Source: Accumulibacter sp. (GTDB lineage Bacteria > Pseudomonadota > Gammaproteobacteria > Burkholderiales > Rhodocyclaceae). From it: 17,866 nucleotides of DNA. Where the stretch lies: contig JAISDL010000020.1 of assembly GCA_031264825.1 (NCBI GenBank), positions 1-17,866 of the forward strand, written 5' to 3'. The number at the start of each line of letters is the position of its first letter. The first letter of the stretch is position 1. The notes beneath the pieces were generated by a model, which saw only the letters and a list, made by a program, of their open reading frames with translations, was not told the DNA's origin and searched no databases. Below are positions 1 through 8,028 of this stretch, piece by piece. A program made the translations under genes and the position numbers.

Positions 1-11
1 ACCCGCCATTC

Positions 12-70
12 CTACCGGTCGGTTTTCATCTGATCCCTGATGCCTGATCCCTGACATCTGATCCCTGACA
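12..70 (-). repeat. Dispersed GACAGGAGACAG-type repeat, partial/diverged copy
   Basis: Read on the minus strand this stretch contains a run of GGGATCAG/CAGGGATCAG units followed by CAGATGAAAACCGACCGGT. That matches the core CAGATGAAAACCGATCGGT of the copies near 1091 and 8919. The units read ATCCCTGA on the plus strand rather than CTCCTGTC, so this copy is diverged. The central hairpin and opposite arm seen in the other copies are not recognisable here, so the copy is partial or cut by the window edge. Confidence 0.6.
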
Positions 71-161
71 ATCGCCCCGTTGAGCGGAACTCTGCGCTAA
101 GATGAGCGGCGTCATCGACCAATCATCCGCGTTCCGGCGCTACGCACGAACGAAAAAATCC

Positions 162-992
162 ATGGAAATCGACCTGCCCCAGATAGCCCTCTTCGCTTCC
201 GCGCTGATCGTCACCGGTTGCGTCTCGGGTTTCCTCGCCGGTTTGCTTGGCGTCGGCGGCGGGATCATCGTCGTGCCGATCCTCTATCTGCTCTTTCCGG
301 CGCTCGGCGTCGCCGAGGAGGTACGGATGCACATCGCAGTCGGCACTTCGCTTGCGACCGTCATTCCGAACGCGGTCACTTCGTCGCGTGCGCATTTGAG
401 GCGCGGGTCTTTCGACGTCGAACTCTTTCGCAAACTGGCGCCCCCCATATTCCTCGGTGTCGTCGCGGGAATCGTTTTCGGCGGAAAGTCCTCGGGACGC
501 GTCCTGATTTTCATCTTCGCGTGCATCGCGCTGCTCGTCGCTTTTTACATGGGCTTTCGGCGCGATACTTGGGTGATTCGCGTCGACCTGAAGACTTCCG
601 CTCTCTGGCGCGTTCCGGTCGCCTTTTTCATCGGGTGGTTTTCCGTCCTCATGGGAATCGGCGGGGGAACGCTCTCGGTTCCGCTTTTCAATCTTTTCAA
701 CGTCGACATGCGACGCGCCGTCGGGACGGGTGCGGCGATCGGCCTGATCGTCGGGATTCCGGGTCTCGCGGGCTTCATCACGACCGGATGGGGAAACCCT
801 CTGCTGCCGCCGTTCAGTCTCGGATATTGCAGTTTGATCGGACTCGTCCTGATCGTCCCCAGCTCGATGCTGACGGTCAAATATGGTGTGAATATCGCAA
901 ACTCGATCAGGCCGGCGCTACTTCGGACAACCTTTGCCTGCTTTCTTCTGCTGACGTCGATCAAGATGTTTTTCAGCGCTTTCGGGTATTGA
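162..992 (+). CDS. TSUP-family membrane exporter (TauE/SafE-like)
   Basis: This is an integral inner-membrane protein of the TauE/SafE (TSUP) family, whose members export sulfite, sulfoacetate or other sulfur/organic anions. The substrate here cannot be read from sequence. The family's two-fold repeat is visible: GLLGVGGGIIVVP at residues 27-39 and MGIGGGTLSVP from residue 164, each opening a half made of hydrophobic segments. The length of 276 residues fits the family. I chose the ATG at 162 because the first membrane helix follows at once. An in-frame ATG at 102 would add 20 polar residues, and neither start has a convincing ribosome-binding site. The next gene is convergent and a repeat element lies between the two stop codons. 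No sulfur-metabolism neighbours are present to suggest a substrate. Confidence 0.85.
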   Translation: MEIDLPQIALFASALIVTGCVSGFLAGLLGVGGGIIVVPILYLLFPALGVAEEVRMHIAVGTSLATVIPNAVTSSRAHLRRGSFDVELFRKLAPPIFLGVVAGIVFGGKSSGRVLIFIFACIALLVAFYMGFRRDTWVIRVDLKTSALWRVPVAFFIGWFSVLMGIGGGTLSVPLFNLFNVDMRRAVGTGAAIGLIVGIPGLAGFITTGWGNPLLPPFSLGYCSLIGLVLIVPSSMLTVKYGVNIANSIRPALLRTTFACFLLLTSIKMFFSAFGY

Positions 993-1037
993 TTCCTTTT
1001 CGAACCGCCTTCAGTCATTCATGCGCATGCGGACAAT

Positions 1038-1059
1038 CGGGCACGGCACGCCATGCCCG
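1038..1059 (+). other. Stem-loop downstream of the TSUP gene
   Basis: CGGGCA at 1038-1043 pairs with TGCCCG at 1054-1059 around a 10-base loop, 45 bases after the exporter stop codon. No T-tract follows, so it is not a canonical intrinsic terminator. It may protect the 3' end or act with the repeat element just downstream. Confidence 0.3.
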
Positions 1060-1067
1060 ACCGGGGG

Positions 1068-1174
1068 TCAGGAGACGGGCGACAGGAAACAGATGAAAAC
1101 CGATCGGTGTTTTGTTGATTCTTCTCCGGCCGAAGGCCGCATGAATTCTCTGTCTCCCGACATCTGTCTCCTGA
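1068..1174. repeat. Dispersed inverted-repeat element, copy between convergent genes
   Basis: The outer arms are imperfect inverted repeats built from AGGAGACAG-like units: TCAGGAGACGGG from 1068 and CTGTCTCCTGA ending at 1174. They enclose the core CAGATGAAAACCGATCGGT (1090-1108) and a small perfect hairpin, CGGCC-GAA-GGCCG, at 1127-1139. Related copies occur at 8896-9009 and 14820-14933, with a partial one at 12-70. This copy sits between the stop codons of two convergent genes, where a bidirectional terminator or 3'-end structure would be useful. It shows no transposase and no clear target duplication. Confidence 0.75.
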
Positions 1175-1198
1175 TCACCAGACAAGCGGAACTCCCGC

Positions 1199-2074
1199 TC
1201 AGGCCAGCAGTTTTTTGGGGATGCCCTTCTCGCAGGGAACCCCGACCTGGCAGAGGCCGCAGCCATAGCCGTCGAAGCCGAAATGTTCCTTGACGTAGGC
1301 GGTGGAGTCGCCGCGCAGGAAGACGCGGCATTTGATCTTGTCGTGCCCCTTCTCGATGTCGAGCGCGCCGACGGGGCATCTTTTGACGCAGAGTCCGCAT
1401 TCGCCCTTGTCTTTACGGTAATGCAGGCAGTAGTCGTGTATCCCCTGATACGGCCGCTTGTCGGGTTCGAGTTTGAGTTTGACGATGATCGAGCCGAAGC
1501 GCACGGCTTTGCCGACGGGTGTGATCATCGCGTCGCAGAGGCCGAAGGTTCCGTGCCCCGCCGTATAGGCGACGTGGCGTTCCGACCACTTCGACGAATA
1601 GACCCGCTGAACGCCTTCGAGCCGCGTCCATTCGGGGTGGAGGACGGGCGCGCACGCCTGGTAGCCCGCTTCCTTCAGGGTGTCGACGAGATGGATGCGC
1701 AACTTCTCGTTGATCTTTTCACCGAAGACTCTTGCGCGCGCCCAGCGCTCGGAGGGGTGCGTCTTTTCCTTGCGGAGCGAATTGCGCGTCAGCCGCGTTT
1801 GCGGCAGGATCCAACTGACGAGCGTCAGCGCGTCGCCCACCGCGTTTTCTTCCGGGTAGAATTTTGCGAAAATCTCTTCGGGCAGCCAGTGTTCCTCACT
1901 GCAAACTTCGGGCGTTTTGTAGGTTTTGAAGAGCGCGTCGGCGCCGGATGCGAAGCGCACGATCGGCGTGTCCCACATTTTTTCTTCGCCGAAACTTCCG
2001 CCCATGCGGTTGACCGGACTCGTTTCCATGAAATCGGTCGCCAGAGACGCGATCCATTCTTTTTTGTCGTGCAT
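1199..2074 (-). CDS. QueG-like double [4Fe-4S] cluster protein
   Basis: This 291-residue, apparently soluble protein resembles the iron-sulfur part of epoxyqueuosine reductase (QueG) and reductive-dehalogenase-like proteins. Two ferredoxin-type cluster motifs sit at the C-terminus. The first is C226-x2-C229-x3-C233-P, with a further Cys at 249. The second is C272-G-L-C275 with C281. The N-terminal 200 residues carry no signal peptide or membrane segment. The family often uses cobalamin, but I cannot confirm a corrinoid site here. I chose the ATG at 2074 because GGGGGAGGG stands just upstream; the open frame extends 21 codons further without a better start. It lies 113 bases downstream of cysS on the same strand, and the gap contains a GAGCC/GGCTC hairpin (2107-2135). 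It is shorter than true QueG (about 350-380 residues), so I do not assign queG. Confidence 0.75.
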   Translation of the reverse strand: MHDKKEWIASLATDFMETSPVNRMGGSFGEEKMWDTPIVRFASGADALFKTYKTPEVCSEEHWLPEEIFAKFYPEENAVGDALTLVSWILPQTRLTRNSLRKEKTHPSERWARARVFGEKINEKLRIHLVDTLKEAGYQACAPVLHPEWTRLEGVQRVYSSKWSERHVAYTAGHGTFGLCDAMITPVGKAVRFGSIIVKLKLEPDKRPYQGIHDYCLHYRKDKGECGLCVKRCPVGALDIEKGHDKIKCRVFLRGDSTAYVKEHFGFDGYGCGLCQVGVPCEKGIPKKLLA

Positions 2075-2187
2075 TTTTCCCTCCCCCAAGATGGAAACAC
2101 ACTTTGGAGCCGCCGACACGCGGACGGGTCGGCTCATTCGTACGGCAAAACGAAGTCGACGAAGCCGGGGGCGGTTTGGAAAAGGAG

Positions 2188-3576
2188 TCAGGCGCGCCGC
2201 CAGCTCGTCCCTTCCGCATTATCTTCCAGAACGACGCCGGCGGCGCGAAGTTCTTCGCGGATTCGGTCCGCTTCGGCAAAATTTTTGCCTTTTTTCGCCA
2301 AGAGACGCTGCGCGATCATCGCGTCGATTTTTTCCGGCGTAGTGTCGTCGTCCGCATCGTTCCGGCCCGTCGCGGCGGATTGCAAAAACTCCCGCGGGTC
2401 GCGCTGGAGGAATCCGAGAATCCCCGCGAGCGAACGCAACTGCCCCGCCAGCGCGGAAGACTTGCTCCGGTTGACTTCCGCCGCCAGTTCAAAGAGGACG
2501 GCGCAGGCTTCGGGCGTGTTGAAGTCGTCGTCGAGCGCGGCGCGAAAGCGCCGGGCGTGCGCCTCGTCCCAGTCGGGGGTTGGATCGCTCGGAACAGGGA
2601 GGTCGCGGATCGCCGTATAGAGGCGCGAGAGCGCGGAACGCGCGTCGTCGAGGTGCTTGTCGGAATAATTGAGCGGGCTGCGATACTGGGCGCGGACGAT
2701 GAAAAACCGGACGACCTCGGCGTCGTAGCGTTCGAGCACGGTACGGATCGTGAAGAAGTTTCCGAGCGACTTCGACATTTTCTCGTCGTCGACGCGCACG
2801 AAGCCGTTGTGCATCCAGTAGTTGACGAAGGTGCAGCGATGCGCGCCCTCGGACTGCGCGATCTCGTTTTCGTGGTGCGGAAACTGCAAGTCCTGCCCGC
2901 CGCCGTGAATGTCGAATCGTTCTCCGAGCAGATTCTGGCTCATCGCCGAGCACTCGATGTGCCAGCCGGGACGCCCGTCGCCCCAGGGTGAAGGCCACGA
3001 CGGTTCGCCTTCGCGCGCGCGCTTCCAGAGGACGAAGTCGAGCGGGTCCCGCTTCGACGGGTCGACGTCGACGCGCTCGCCGGCGCGCAGGTCGTCAAGC
3101 GATTTTCCCGAAAGGCGGCCGTAGCCGGGGAACTTGCGTACCGAAAAATTCACGTCGCCGTCGCTGCTCTGATACGCCAGACCGTTCGCTTCGAGCTTGC
3201 CGATCAGTTCGAGCATCTGCGGCACGTACGCGGTCGCGCGCGGCTCGAAGTCGGGCTTCTCGACGCCCAGCGCCGCCGAATCCTCGTCCATGAAGCGGAT
3301 GAAGCGCTCGGTCAATTGCCCGATCGTTTCTCCATTCTCGCGTGCGCGCCGGATGATTTTGTCGTCGATGTCGGTAATATTGCGCACGTAGGTCACGTCA
3401 AAGCCGCTGGCCCGCAGCCAGCGCCGGACGACGTCGAAAACGACGAGAACGCGCGCGTGTCCGAGGTGGCAGTAATCGTAGACGGTCATCCCGCAGACGT
3501 AGATGTGTACCTTCCCCGGAACAATCGGGACGAATTCCTGTTTTTCCTTGTGGAGGGAATTGTAGATTTTCAGCAT
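2188..3576 (-). CDS. cysS: Cysteinyl-tRNA synthetase
   Basis: This cytoplasmic class I aminoacyl-tRNA synthetase charges tRNA-Cys with cysteine using ATP. At 462 residues it matches the usual length (E. coli about 461). Visible marks are the zinc ligand C28 in YVCGMTVYD, the HLGH signature at residues 37-40 (HIGH motif), the WHIECSAM and HGGGQDLQFPHHENE blocks with further zinc ligands, and KMSKS at 266-270. The C-terminal anticodon-binding region ends with the typical RDxxxxxxxFxxADxIRxxL pattern. I chose the start at 3576 (MLKIYNSL) because it aligns with the family N-terminus; an upstream in-frame start at 3657 would add an unconserved tail. The gene is divergent from the TPR gene, with about 140 bases between the two starts. 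Confidence 0.97.
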   Translation of the reverse strand: MLKIYNSLHKEKQEFVPIVPGKVHIYVCGMTVYDYCHLGHARVLVVFDVVRRWLRASGFDVTYVRNITDIDDKIIRRARENGETIGQLTERFIRFMDEDSAALGVEKPDFEPRATAYVPQMLELIGKLEANGLAYQSSDGDVNFSVRKFPGYGRLSGKSLDDLRAGERVDVDPSKRDPLDFVLWKRAREGEPSWPSPWGDGRPGWHIECSAMSQNLLGERFDIHGGGQDLQFPHHENEIAQSEGAHRCTFVNYWMHNGFVRVDDEKMSKSLGNFFTIRTVLERYDAEVVRFFIVRAQYRSPLNYSDKHLDDARSALSRLYTAIRDLPVPSDPTPDWDEAHARRFRAALDDDFNTPEACAVLFELAAEVNRSKSSALAGQLRSLAGILGFLQRDPREFLQSAATGRNDADDDTTPEKIDAMIAQRLLAKKGKNFAEADRIREELRAAGVVLEDNAEGTSWRRA

Positions 3577-3681
3577 TTCTTCGACTGGAGAAAGACTCGG
3601 AGAGTCTGTTTTCGCCGCCCCCCACCGCCGGGAGATAAAACGGCATTTTGGATTCAAAGCGCTTCTTGATAGAATGGTTCG

Positions 3682-3710
3682 CTTCGTTGAACACTTTTGA
3701 CGAGTATACT
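3682..3710 (+). promoter_or_regulatory. Candidate -10 region between cysS and the TPR gene
   Basis: TATACT at 3705-3710 lies in the near-palindrome TATACTATA, so a -10-like hexamer exists on both strands (TATAGT toward cysS). No good -35 lies at 16-18 bases; TTGAAC at 3687 is only 12 bases away. If this -10 is used rightward, the transcript would begin at about the ATG at 3717. Confidence 0.25.
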
Positions 3711-3716
3711 ATACCG

Positions 3717-4877
3717 ATGCGCCAACATACCTCGACGCCTTTGGCGGTGTGCCTGATCGTTGTTTCCCTGCTTTTTGCGAACGCCACGGCGGACGCCCAA
3801 TCGCCGACCTCATCGCAACAACCCCCTCCGCCGCCGCGCGAAATACAGGAAATCCAGCGCCTGATGCGCCGGAGCCAATGGCCGCAGGCGCTTGAAAAAA
3901 CCGAAGCGCTGATCGCGTCGAAGCCCAGGGAGGCTCAGGGACGTTTTCTGAAAGGCTTGATCCTGACGGAGATGAATCGCCCGAACGATGCGATCGCCAT
4001 CTTCACCCGCCTGACCGAAGATTTTCCCGAACTGCCCGAACCCTACAATAACCTAGCGGTTCTTTACGCGCAGCAGAAGCAGTACGACCGCGCGCGCTCG
4101 GCGCTCGAAATGGCGATCCGCACGCATCCGAGTTACGCGATCGCGCACGAGAACCTCGGCGACATCTACGCGACGCTGGCGAGCCAGGCTTACGGCAAGG
4201 CGCTCCAGATCGATTCGTCGAACGCCGCGACGCAGACCAAGCTTTCGATGATCCGCGACTTGATCGGCGGCGCGTCAAAGCCGAAGCCCACCACGCTGGT
4301 GCGCGCCGATTCGGGCACCTCCGCGCCGTCGCCGACCGCTTCCGGCACCTCGACCCCCACACCCCCGCCTGCCGAACCGACGGTGAAAACGCCGCCCACA
4401 CCGATGCCGACTCCGCCGCCTCCGCCCGAAAAGCCGGCGAAGTTGCCCGAGACGCCAAAACCGCCCGAGGCCCCCGCCCCCGTTGAAAAGACGCCGGAGA
4501 AAACCAACACTGCCGAAACGCCCGCGGCTTCGACCGCTTCCGTCGAGCAGGAAGTCGCCAAAACCGTGCAATCGTGGGTGCGCGCGTGGTCGAGGAAGGA
4601 CGTGAAAGCTTATCTTGCGTACTACGCCAATAATTTTCAGACGCCGAAGGGCGTATCGCGCAAAGCCTGGGAAACCGAACGCACGCAACGCATCGATCGG
4701 CCGGGACGCATCCAGGTCAGCGCCGAGAACGTCCGAATTTCGGTTTCGGATCGAAAAGCGACGGTGAAGTTTCGCCAGCATTACGCGTCGGCCAGTTTCA
4801 AAAGCTCGGCAAACAAGACGCTCGTTTTCGTAAAATCGGGCAATCGCTGGCTCATCCAGCAGGAAGTCATCAATTGA
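3717..4877 (+). CDS. Secreted TPR protein with C-terminal NTF2-like domain
   Basis: This exported protein of 386 residues comes from a gene cluster seen in betaproteobacteria next to cysS and the cyclophilins. Its molecular role is unknown to me. An N-terminal signal peptide (hydrophobic LAVCLIVVSLLFANATADA, cleavage after ADA likely) is followed by TPR helices at about residues 40-185, including PYNNLAVLYAQQKQYDRARSALEMAI. A Pro/Thr-rich linker spans about 190-275, and the last 110 residues resemble an NTF2/SnoaL-like fold (VQSWVRAWSRKDVKAYLAYY ... WLIQQEVIN). That last domain is clearly related to the C-terminus of the next gene. The ATG at 3717 puts the signal peptide at the N-terminus; no good Shine-Dalgarno precedes it. 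The stop overlaps the next start, so the two products are probably made together and act in the periplasm. Confidence 0.85.
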   Translation: MRQHTSTPLAVCLIVVSLLFANATADAQSPTSSQQPPPPPREIQEIQRLMRRSQWPQALEKTEALIASKPREAQGRFLKGLILTEMNRPNDAIAIFTRLTEDFPELPEPYNNLAVLYAQQKQYDRARSALEMAIRTHPSYAIAHENLGDIYATLASQAYGKALQIDSSNAATQTKLSMIRDLIGGASKPKPTTLVRADSGTSAPSPTASGTSTPTPPPAEPTVKTPPTPMPTPPPPPEKPAKLPETPKPPEAPAPVEKTPEKTNTAETPAASTASVEQEVAKTVQSWVRAWSRKDVKAYLAYYANNFQTPKGVSRKAWETERTQRIDRPGRIQVSAENVRISVSDRKATVKFRQHYASASFKSSANKTLVFVKSGNRWLIQQEVIN

Positions 4878-6118
4878 TCCAAGCCTTTTCACTGCCCGCT
4901 CTTCTGCTGGCCTTTCTCGGATTTGCCGTACCGCTTTTCCCCGCCAACGCGCAAAACGCCCCGGTGGCGCCGATCGAAAGCGCTTCCGATGCGGGGCCTG
5001 AGCCTCAGCTCCTGAAGATTTTTTCCGAAATCGAAAAAAATCGTCTCGACTCGGCGCTCGCCCAGACCGACGCTCTTTTGGAGCGCTACCCGAATTTCCG
5101 TCTGGCGCACCTGATCCGGGGCGACCTCCTGCTCGCGCGCCGTATGCCGCTCTCGACATTCGGGAACGCGAAAAACGCGCCCAAGGAGCAGATCGAGGAT
5201 TTGCGCGAGGAAGTCGTCGCGCGCCTGAAAGCCTACCGGAACCGCCTGGACCTGAGTCACTACGTCCCGCGCTACCTCCTGCAACTGCGGCCCGACCAGA
5301 AATACGCGATCGTCGTCGACACGCAGAAGGCGCGGCTCTACCTCTATCAAAATCAGGAAGACGGGCGTCCCCGCTTCGTCGCCGACTATTACATTTCGCA
5401 CGGCAAACTCGGCTCCGGGAAAAAACTCGAAGGCGACAAGAAAACGCCGACCGGCGTCTACCACGTCACGTCGAGCCTGTCCGCGCAAAAAATCGGCGAC
5501 CTCTACGGTTCGCGCGCCTTCCTGTACGGCGACGGCGCGTTTCCGATCAACTACCCCAACGAATGGGATCGGCGCAACGGCCGCAAAGGGCACGGCATCT
5601 GGCTGCACGGCACGCCGGCGGATACGTACTCGCGCCCGCCCAAGGCGTCCGACGGATGCGTCGTCCTTTCGAACGTCGACCTCAACGCGCTGGCGAAAAA
5701 CGTCCAGATCGGCCTGACGCCCGTCATCATCAGCAATTCGATCGAATGGCTCTCGATCGACGACTGGCGGAACGAACGCACGGCGCTCAACAAAGAGATC
5801 GACGAATGGCGCGGCGATTGGGAAAGCATGAACGTCAACCGTTATATGCGGCATTACTCGAAACGCTTTCAGACCGACAAGCAGACGCGCGAGCAGTTCG
5901 CCGAACAAAAAAACAGGGTCAACGCGGCGAAGAGCTGGATCAAGGTCAAACTTTCCAACCTTTCGATGTTCCGAAACCCCGGCAAGGAAGAACTCGTCGT
6001 CGTCACCTTCGAGCAGGACTACCGAAGTAGCAACCTGAGCAATCAGATGAAAAAAAGCCAGTATTGGATCCGCGAGGACGGAAGCTGGAAAATCATTTTC
6101 GAAGGAGCCTATCAATGA
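4874..6118 (+). CDS. L,D-transpeptidase (YkuD family) with C-terminal NTF2-like domain
   Basis: This is a periplasmic enzyme of 414 residues predicted to make 3-3 peptidoglycan cross-links or attach proteins to the sacculus through an active-site cysteine. The first 26 residues form a signal peptide. The YkuD domain runs from about residue 145 (KYAIVVDTQKARLYLYQ) to about 285, with the catalytic motif H245-G-T-P and S-D-G-C262-V. The usual SHGC is SDGC here, a variant I recall in this subgroup. The final 110 residues form an NTF2-like domain homologous to the C-terminus of the preceding TPR protein, including a shared FQT motif. Translation appears to start at TTG 4874, overlapping the TGA of the previous gene, with AGGAAG upstream. 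No later ATG would keep the signal peptide. The stop overlaps the ATG of the next gene. Confidence 0.92.
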   Translation: MIQAFSLPALLLAFLGFAVPLFPANAQNAPVAPIESASDAGPEPQLLKIFSEIEKNRLDSALAQTDALLERYPNFRLAHLIRGDLLLARRMPLSTFGNAKNAPKEQIEDLREEVVARLKAYRNRLDLSHYVPRYLLQLRPDQKYAIVVDTQKARLYLYQNQEDGRPRFVADYYISHGKLGSGKKLEGDKKTPTGVYHVTSSLSAQKIGDLYGSRAFLYGDGAFPINYPNEWDRRNGRKGHGIWLHGTPADTYSRPPKASDGCVVLSNVDLNALAKNVQIGLTPVIISNSIEWLSIDDWRNERTALNKEIDEWRGDWESMNVNRYMRHYSKRFQTDKQTREQFAEQKNRVNAAKSWIKVKLSNLSMFRNPGKEELVVVTFEQDYRSSNLSNQMKKSQYWIREDGSWKIIFEGAYQ

Positions 6119-6684
6119 ACGCATCACTTCTCCGATTCTCGCTCTTCGCGGCGTGTCTGTTCGCGGCGTCGCACTCGCTCGCGGCGCCCACGGCGGAAAT
6201 ACAGACGACGCAAGGGACAATCGTCGTCGAACTCGACTCGGCCAAAGCGCCCAAAACGGTCGAAAATTTCGTCGGCTACGCAAAAAAGGGATTTTACGAC
6301 GCGACGATATTCCACCGGGTCATCGGCGGCTTCATGATCCAGGGCGGCGGCCTCACGAAAGACATGGCGGAAAAGCCGACCGGCACTCCGGTCGCCAACG
6401 AGGGTAAAAACGGCCTGAAAAACCTGCGCGGGACGATCGCGATGGCGCGAACCTCCGCGCCGCATTCGGCGACGGCGCAGTTTTTCATCAATCACCAGAA
6501 CAACGCCAGCCTGGATTACCCCTCGCCCGACGGATGGGGTTACGCCGTCTTCGGCAAAGTCGTTCGCGGGATGGACGTCGTCGATAAAATCGCCCGCGTT
6601 CCGACCGGCGACCGCTACCCGCACCGGAACGTGCCGCTGGAACCCGTTCTCATCAAATCCATAAAAATCATCGAAAAAAAATAG
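6115..6684 (+). CDS. ppiA: Periplasmic peptidyl-prolyl cis-trans isomerase (cyclophilin)
   Basis: This cyclophilin-type PPIase of 189 residues catalyses cis-trans isomerisation of prolyl bonds during folding. An N-terminal signal peptide (LLRFSLFAACLFAASHSLAA) places it in the periplasm. Cyclophilin hallmarks are ENFVGYAKKGFYDATIFHRV, FMIQGGG, MARTSAPHSATAQFFIN and YAVFGKVV. The start is the ATG at 6115, overlapping the previous TGA as ATGA, with AAGGAG 8 bases upstream; a TTG in frame at 6064 is less likely. The cytoplasmic paralogue follows 9 bases after the stop. Coupling to the L,D-transpeptidase suggests co-expression with envelope enzymes. Confidence 0.95.
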   Translation: MNASLLRFSLFAACLFAASHSLAAPTAEIQTTQGTIVVELDSAKAPKTVENFVGYAKKGFYDATIFHRVIGGFMIQGGGLTKDMAEKPTGTPVANEGKNGLKNLRGTIAMARTSAPHSATAQFFINHQNNASLDYPSPDGWGYAVFGKVVRGMDVVDKIARVPTGDRYPHRNVPLEPVLIKSIKIIEKK

Positions 6685-6693
6685 GGGAGCACG

Positions 6694-7185
6694 ATGGTCA
6701 AACTGCATACTTCTCTCGGGACGGTCACGGTCGAACTCTACGCCGATAAAGCGCCCGAGACCGTAAAAAACTTTCTCGATTACGCCGAAGCGGGTCATTA
6801 CGACAATACGATTTTTCACCGCGTCATCGGCGATTTCATGATCCAGGGCGGCGGATTCGAACCCGGCATGAAACAAAAGCCCTGCAAGGACCCGATCCGC
6901 AACGAAGCCGACAACGGCCTGAGGAACGAAGCCTATACGCTGGCGATGGCGCGAACCAAGGCGCCGCATTCGGCGACGGCGCAGTTTTTCATCAATGTCG
7001 TCGACAACCCCTACCTGAATTACAGAGCGCCCGACCCCTCGAACTGGGGGTACTGCGTTTTCGGAAAAGTCGTCGACGGGATCGACGTCGTAGACAAAAT
7101 CAAAAACGTCCCGACGGGCGACGCCGGCTTCCATCAGGATGTTCCGAAAGAAGACGTTCTCATCGAGCGCGTCGAGGTCTGCTGA
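6694..7185 (+). CDS. ppiB: Cytoplasmic peptidyl-prolyl cis-trans isomerase (cyclophilin)
   Basis: This cyclophilin of 163 residues, the usual PpiB length, starts directly with MVKLHTSLGTVTVELY and has no signal peptide, so it acts in the cytoplasm. Conserved blocks include NFLDYAEAGHYDNTIFHRVI, FMIQGGGFEPGMKQKP, MARTKAPHSATAQFFINV and WGYCVFGKVVDGIDVVDKI. GGGGAG lies 7 bases before the ATG. It is a paralogue of the preceding gene, and a 36-base tract (6961-6996) is identical to 6457-6492, consistent with tandem duplication or later gene conversion. The cyclophilin pair followed by lpxH is an order I associate with betaproteobacteria. Confidence 0.96.
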   Translation: MVKLHTSLGTVTVELYADKAPETVKNFLDYAEAGHYDNTIFHRVIGDFMIQGGGFEPGMKQKPCKDPIRNEADNGLRNEAYTLAMARTKAPHSATAQFFINVVDNPYLNYRAPDPSNWGYCVFGKVVDGIDVVDKIKNVPTGDAGFHQDVPKEDVLIERVEVC

Positions 7186-7234
7186 GCGCCGCCCACGCGC
7201 GTCGTCCGCCATTTGATCGTCTGACGCCCCGGCG

Positions 7235-7966
7235 ATGATCCACTTCGTCTCGGATATCCACCTTTCCAGTCAGACGCCCGCGACCGCGAACCGCTTCCTG
7301 AACTATCTGGACGAAACGGCGCGCCGTGCCGAGCGGCTTTTCATCCTCGGCGACCTCTTCGAAGCCTGGGCCGGCGACGATGGCATCGACGCGCCCGAAA
7401 ACTCTTTCCTCCACACGATCGTCGAAGCGCTCCTCAGGCTAACGTCCGCCGGGGTCGGCGTCGCGCTGATGCACGGCAACCGCGACTTCCTTCTCGATCG
7501 AAAATTCGCCGCCCGAACCGGCGCGCGGATCATCCCCGACCCGTATCTCCTGACCACGCCGACGCGACGCTTCGTCCTCTCGCACGGCGACATGCTCTGC
7601 GCCGACGACCCCGAATACATGGCCTTGCGCGGTGAGGTACGCTCGCGGGAATGGCAGGACGCCTTCCTCGCGCGCCCTCTGGCGGAGCGCGAGGCCCTCG
7701 TGGCAAGTTTTCGCCGGCAAAGTGAAACGGTAAAGCGGACGAAGGCCTCCCCGTACGGCGCCGACCTTTGCGCTACCGCCGTCGACGACTTTCTGCGCAC
7801 ACACGCCTACGCGACGTTCATCCACGGTCATACGCACCTCCCGGCGACGCACGAGCACCGCGTCGACGGCGTCCGCGTCGAACGCTGGGTTCTCGCCGAC
7901 TGGACGGAAAACGCGGGCGAATACCTTTCTTGGGATGGCGAGCGCCTGACGCGCAACGCCGTTTGA
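7235..7966 (+). CDS. lpxH: UDP-2,3-diacylglucosamine diphosphatase
   Basis: This enzyme hydrolyses UDP-2,3-diacylglucosamine to lipid X and UMP at the cytoplasmic face of the inner membrane, a step in lipid A synthesis. The 243 residues match E. coli LpxH (about 240). Metallophosphoesterase motifs are all present: D7-x-H9, GD40LFE, GN82RD84, SHGD, and HGHTH at residues 197-201. The ATG at 7235 lies six residues before DIH, as expected for the family; the ribosome-binding site is not obvious. The gene lies 49 bases after ppiB and 62 before nadC, so it probably belongs to the same transcript. Confidence 0.95.
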   Translation: MIHFVSDIHLSSQTPATANRFLNYLDETARRAERLFILGDLFEAWAGDDGIDAPENSFLHTIVEALLRLTSAGVGVALMHGNRDFLLDRKFAARTGARIIPDPYLLTTPTRRFVLSHGDMLCADDPEYMALRGEVRSREWQDAFLARPLAEREALVASFRRQSETVKRTKASPYGADLCATAVDDFLRTHAYATFIHGHTHLPATHEHRVDGVRVERWVLADWTENAGEYLSWDGERLTRNAV

Positions 7967-8028
7967 CCTCATTTCAATCGGCGTGGCCGGTAAAGCAATA
8001 AAACCGAACGACATATACGGGACATATC

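Noticed and set aside
1283..2620. A 445-codon open frame on the plus strand across the Fe-S protein and cysS
   Set aside because: It is antisense to two recognised genes, has no recognisable domain and a composition typical of a GC-rich shadow frame.
4889..6283. A 464-codon minus-strand frame opposite the L,D-transpeptidase
   Set aside because: The plus strand has clear signal peptide, catalytic motif and coupled starts; the antisense product is low-complexity Arg/Val/Asp-rich.
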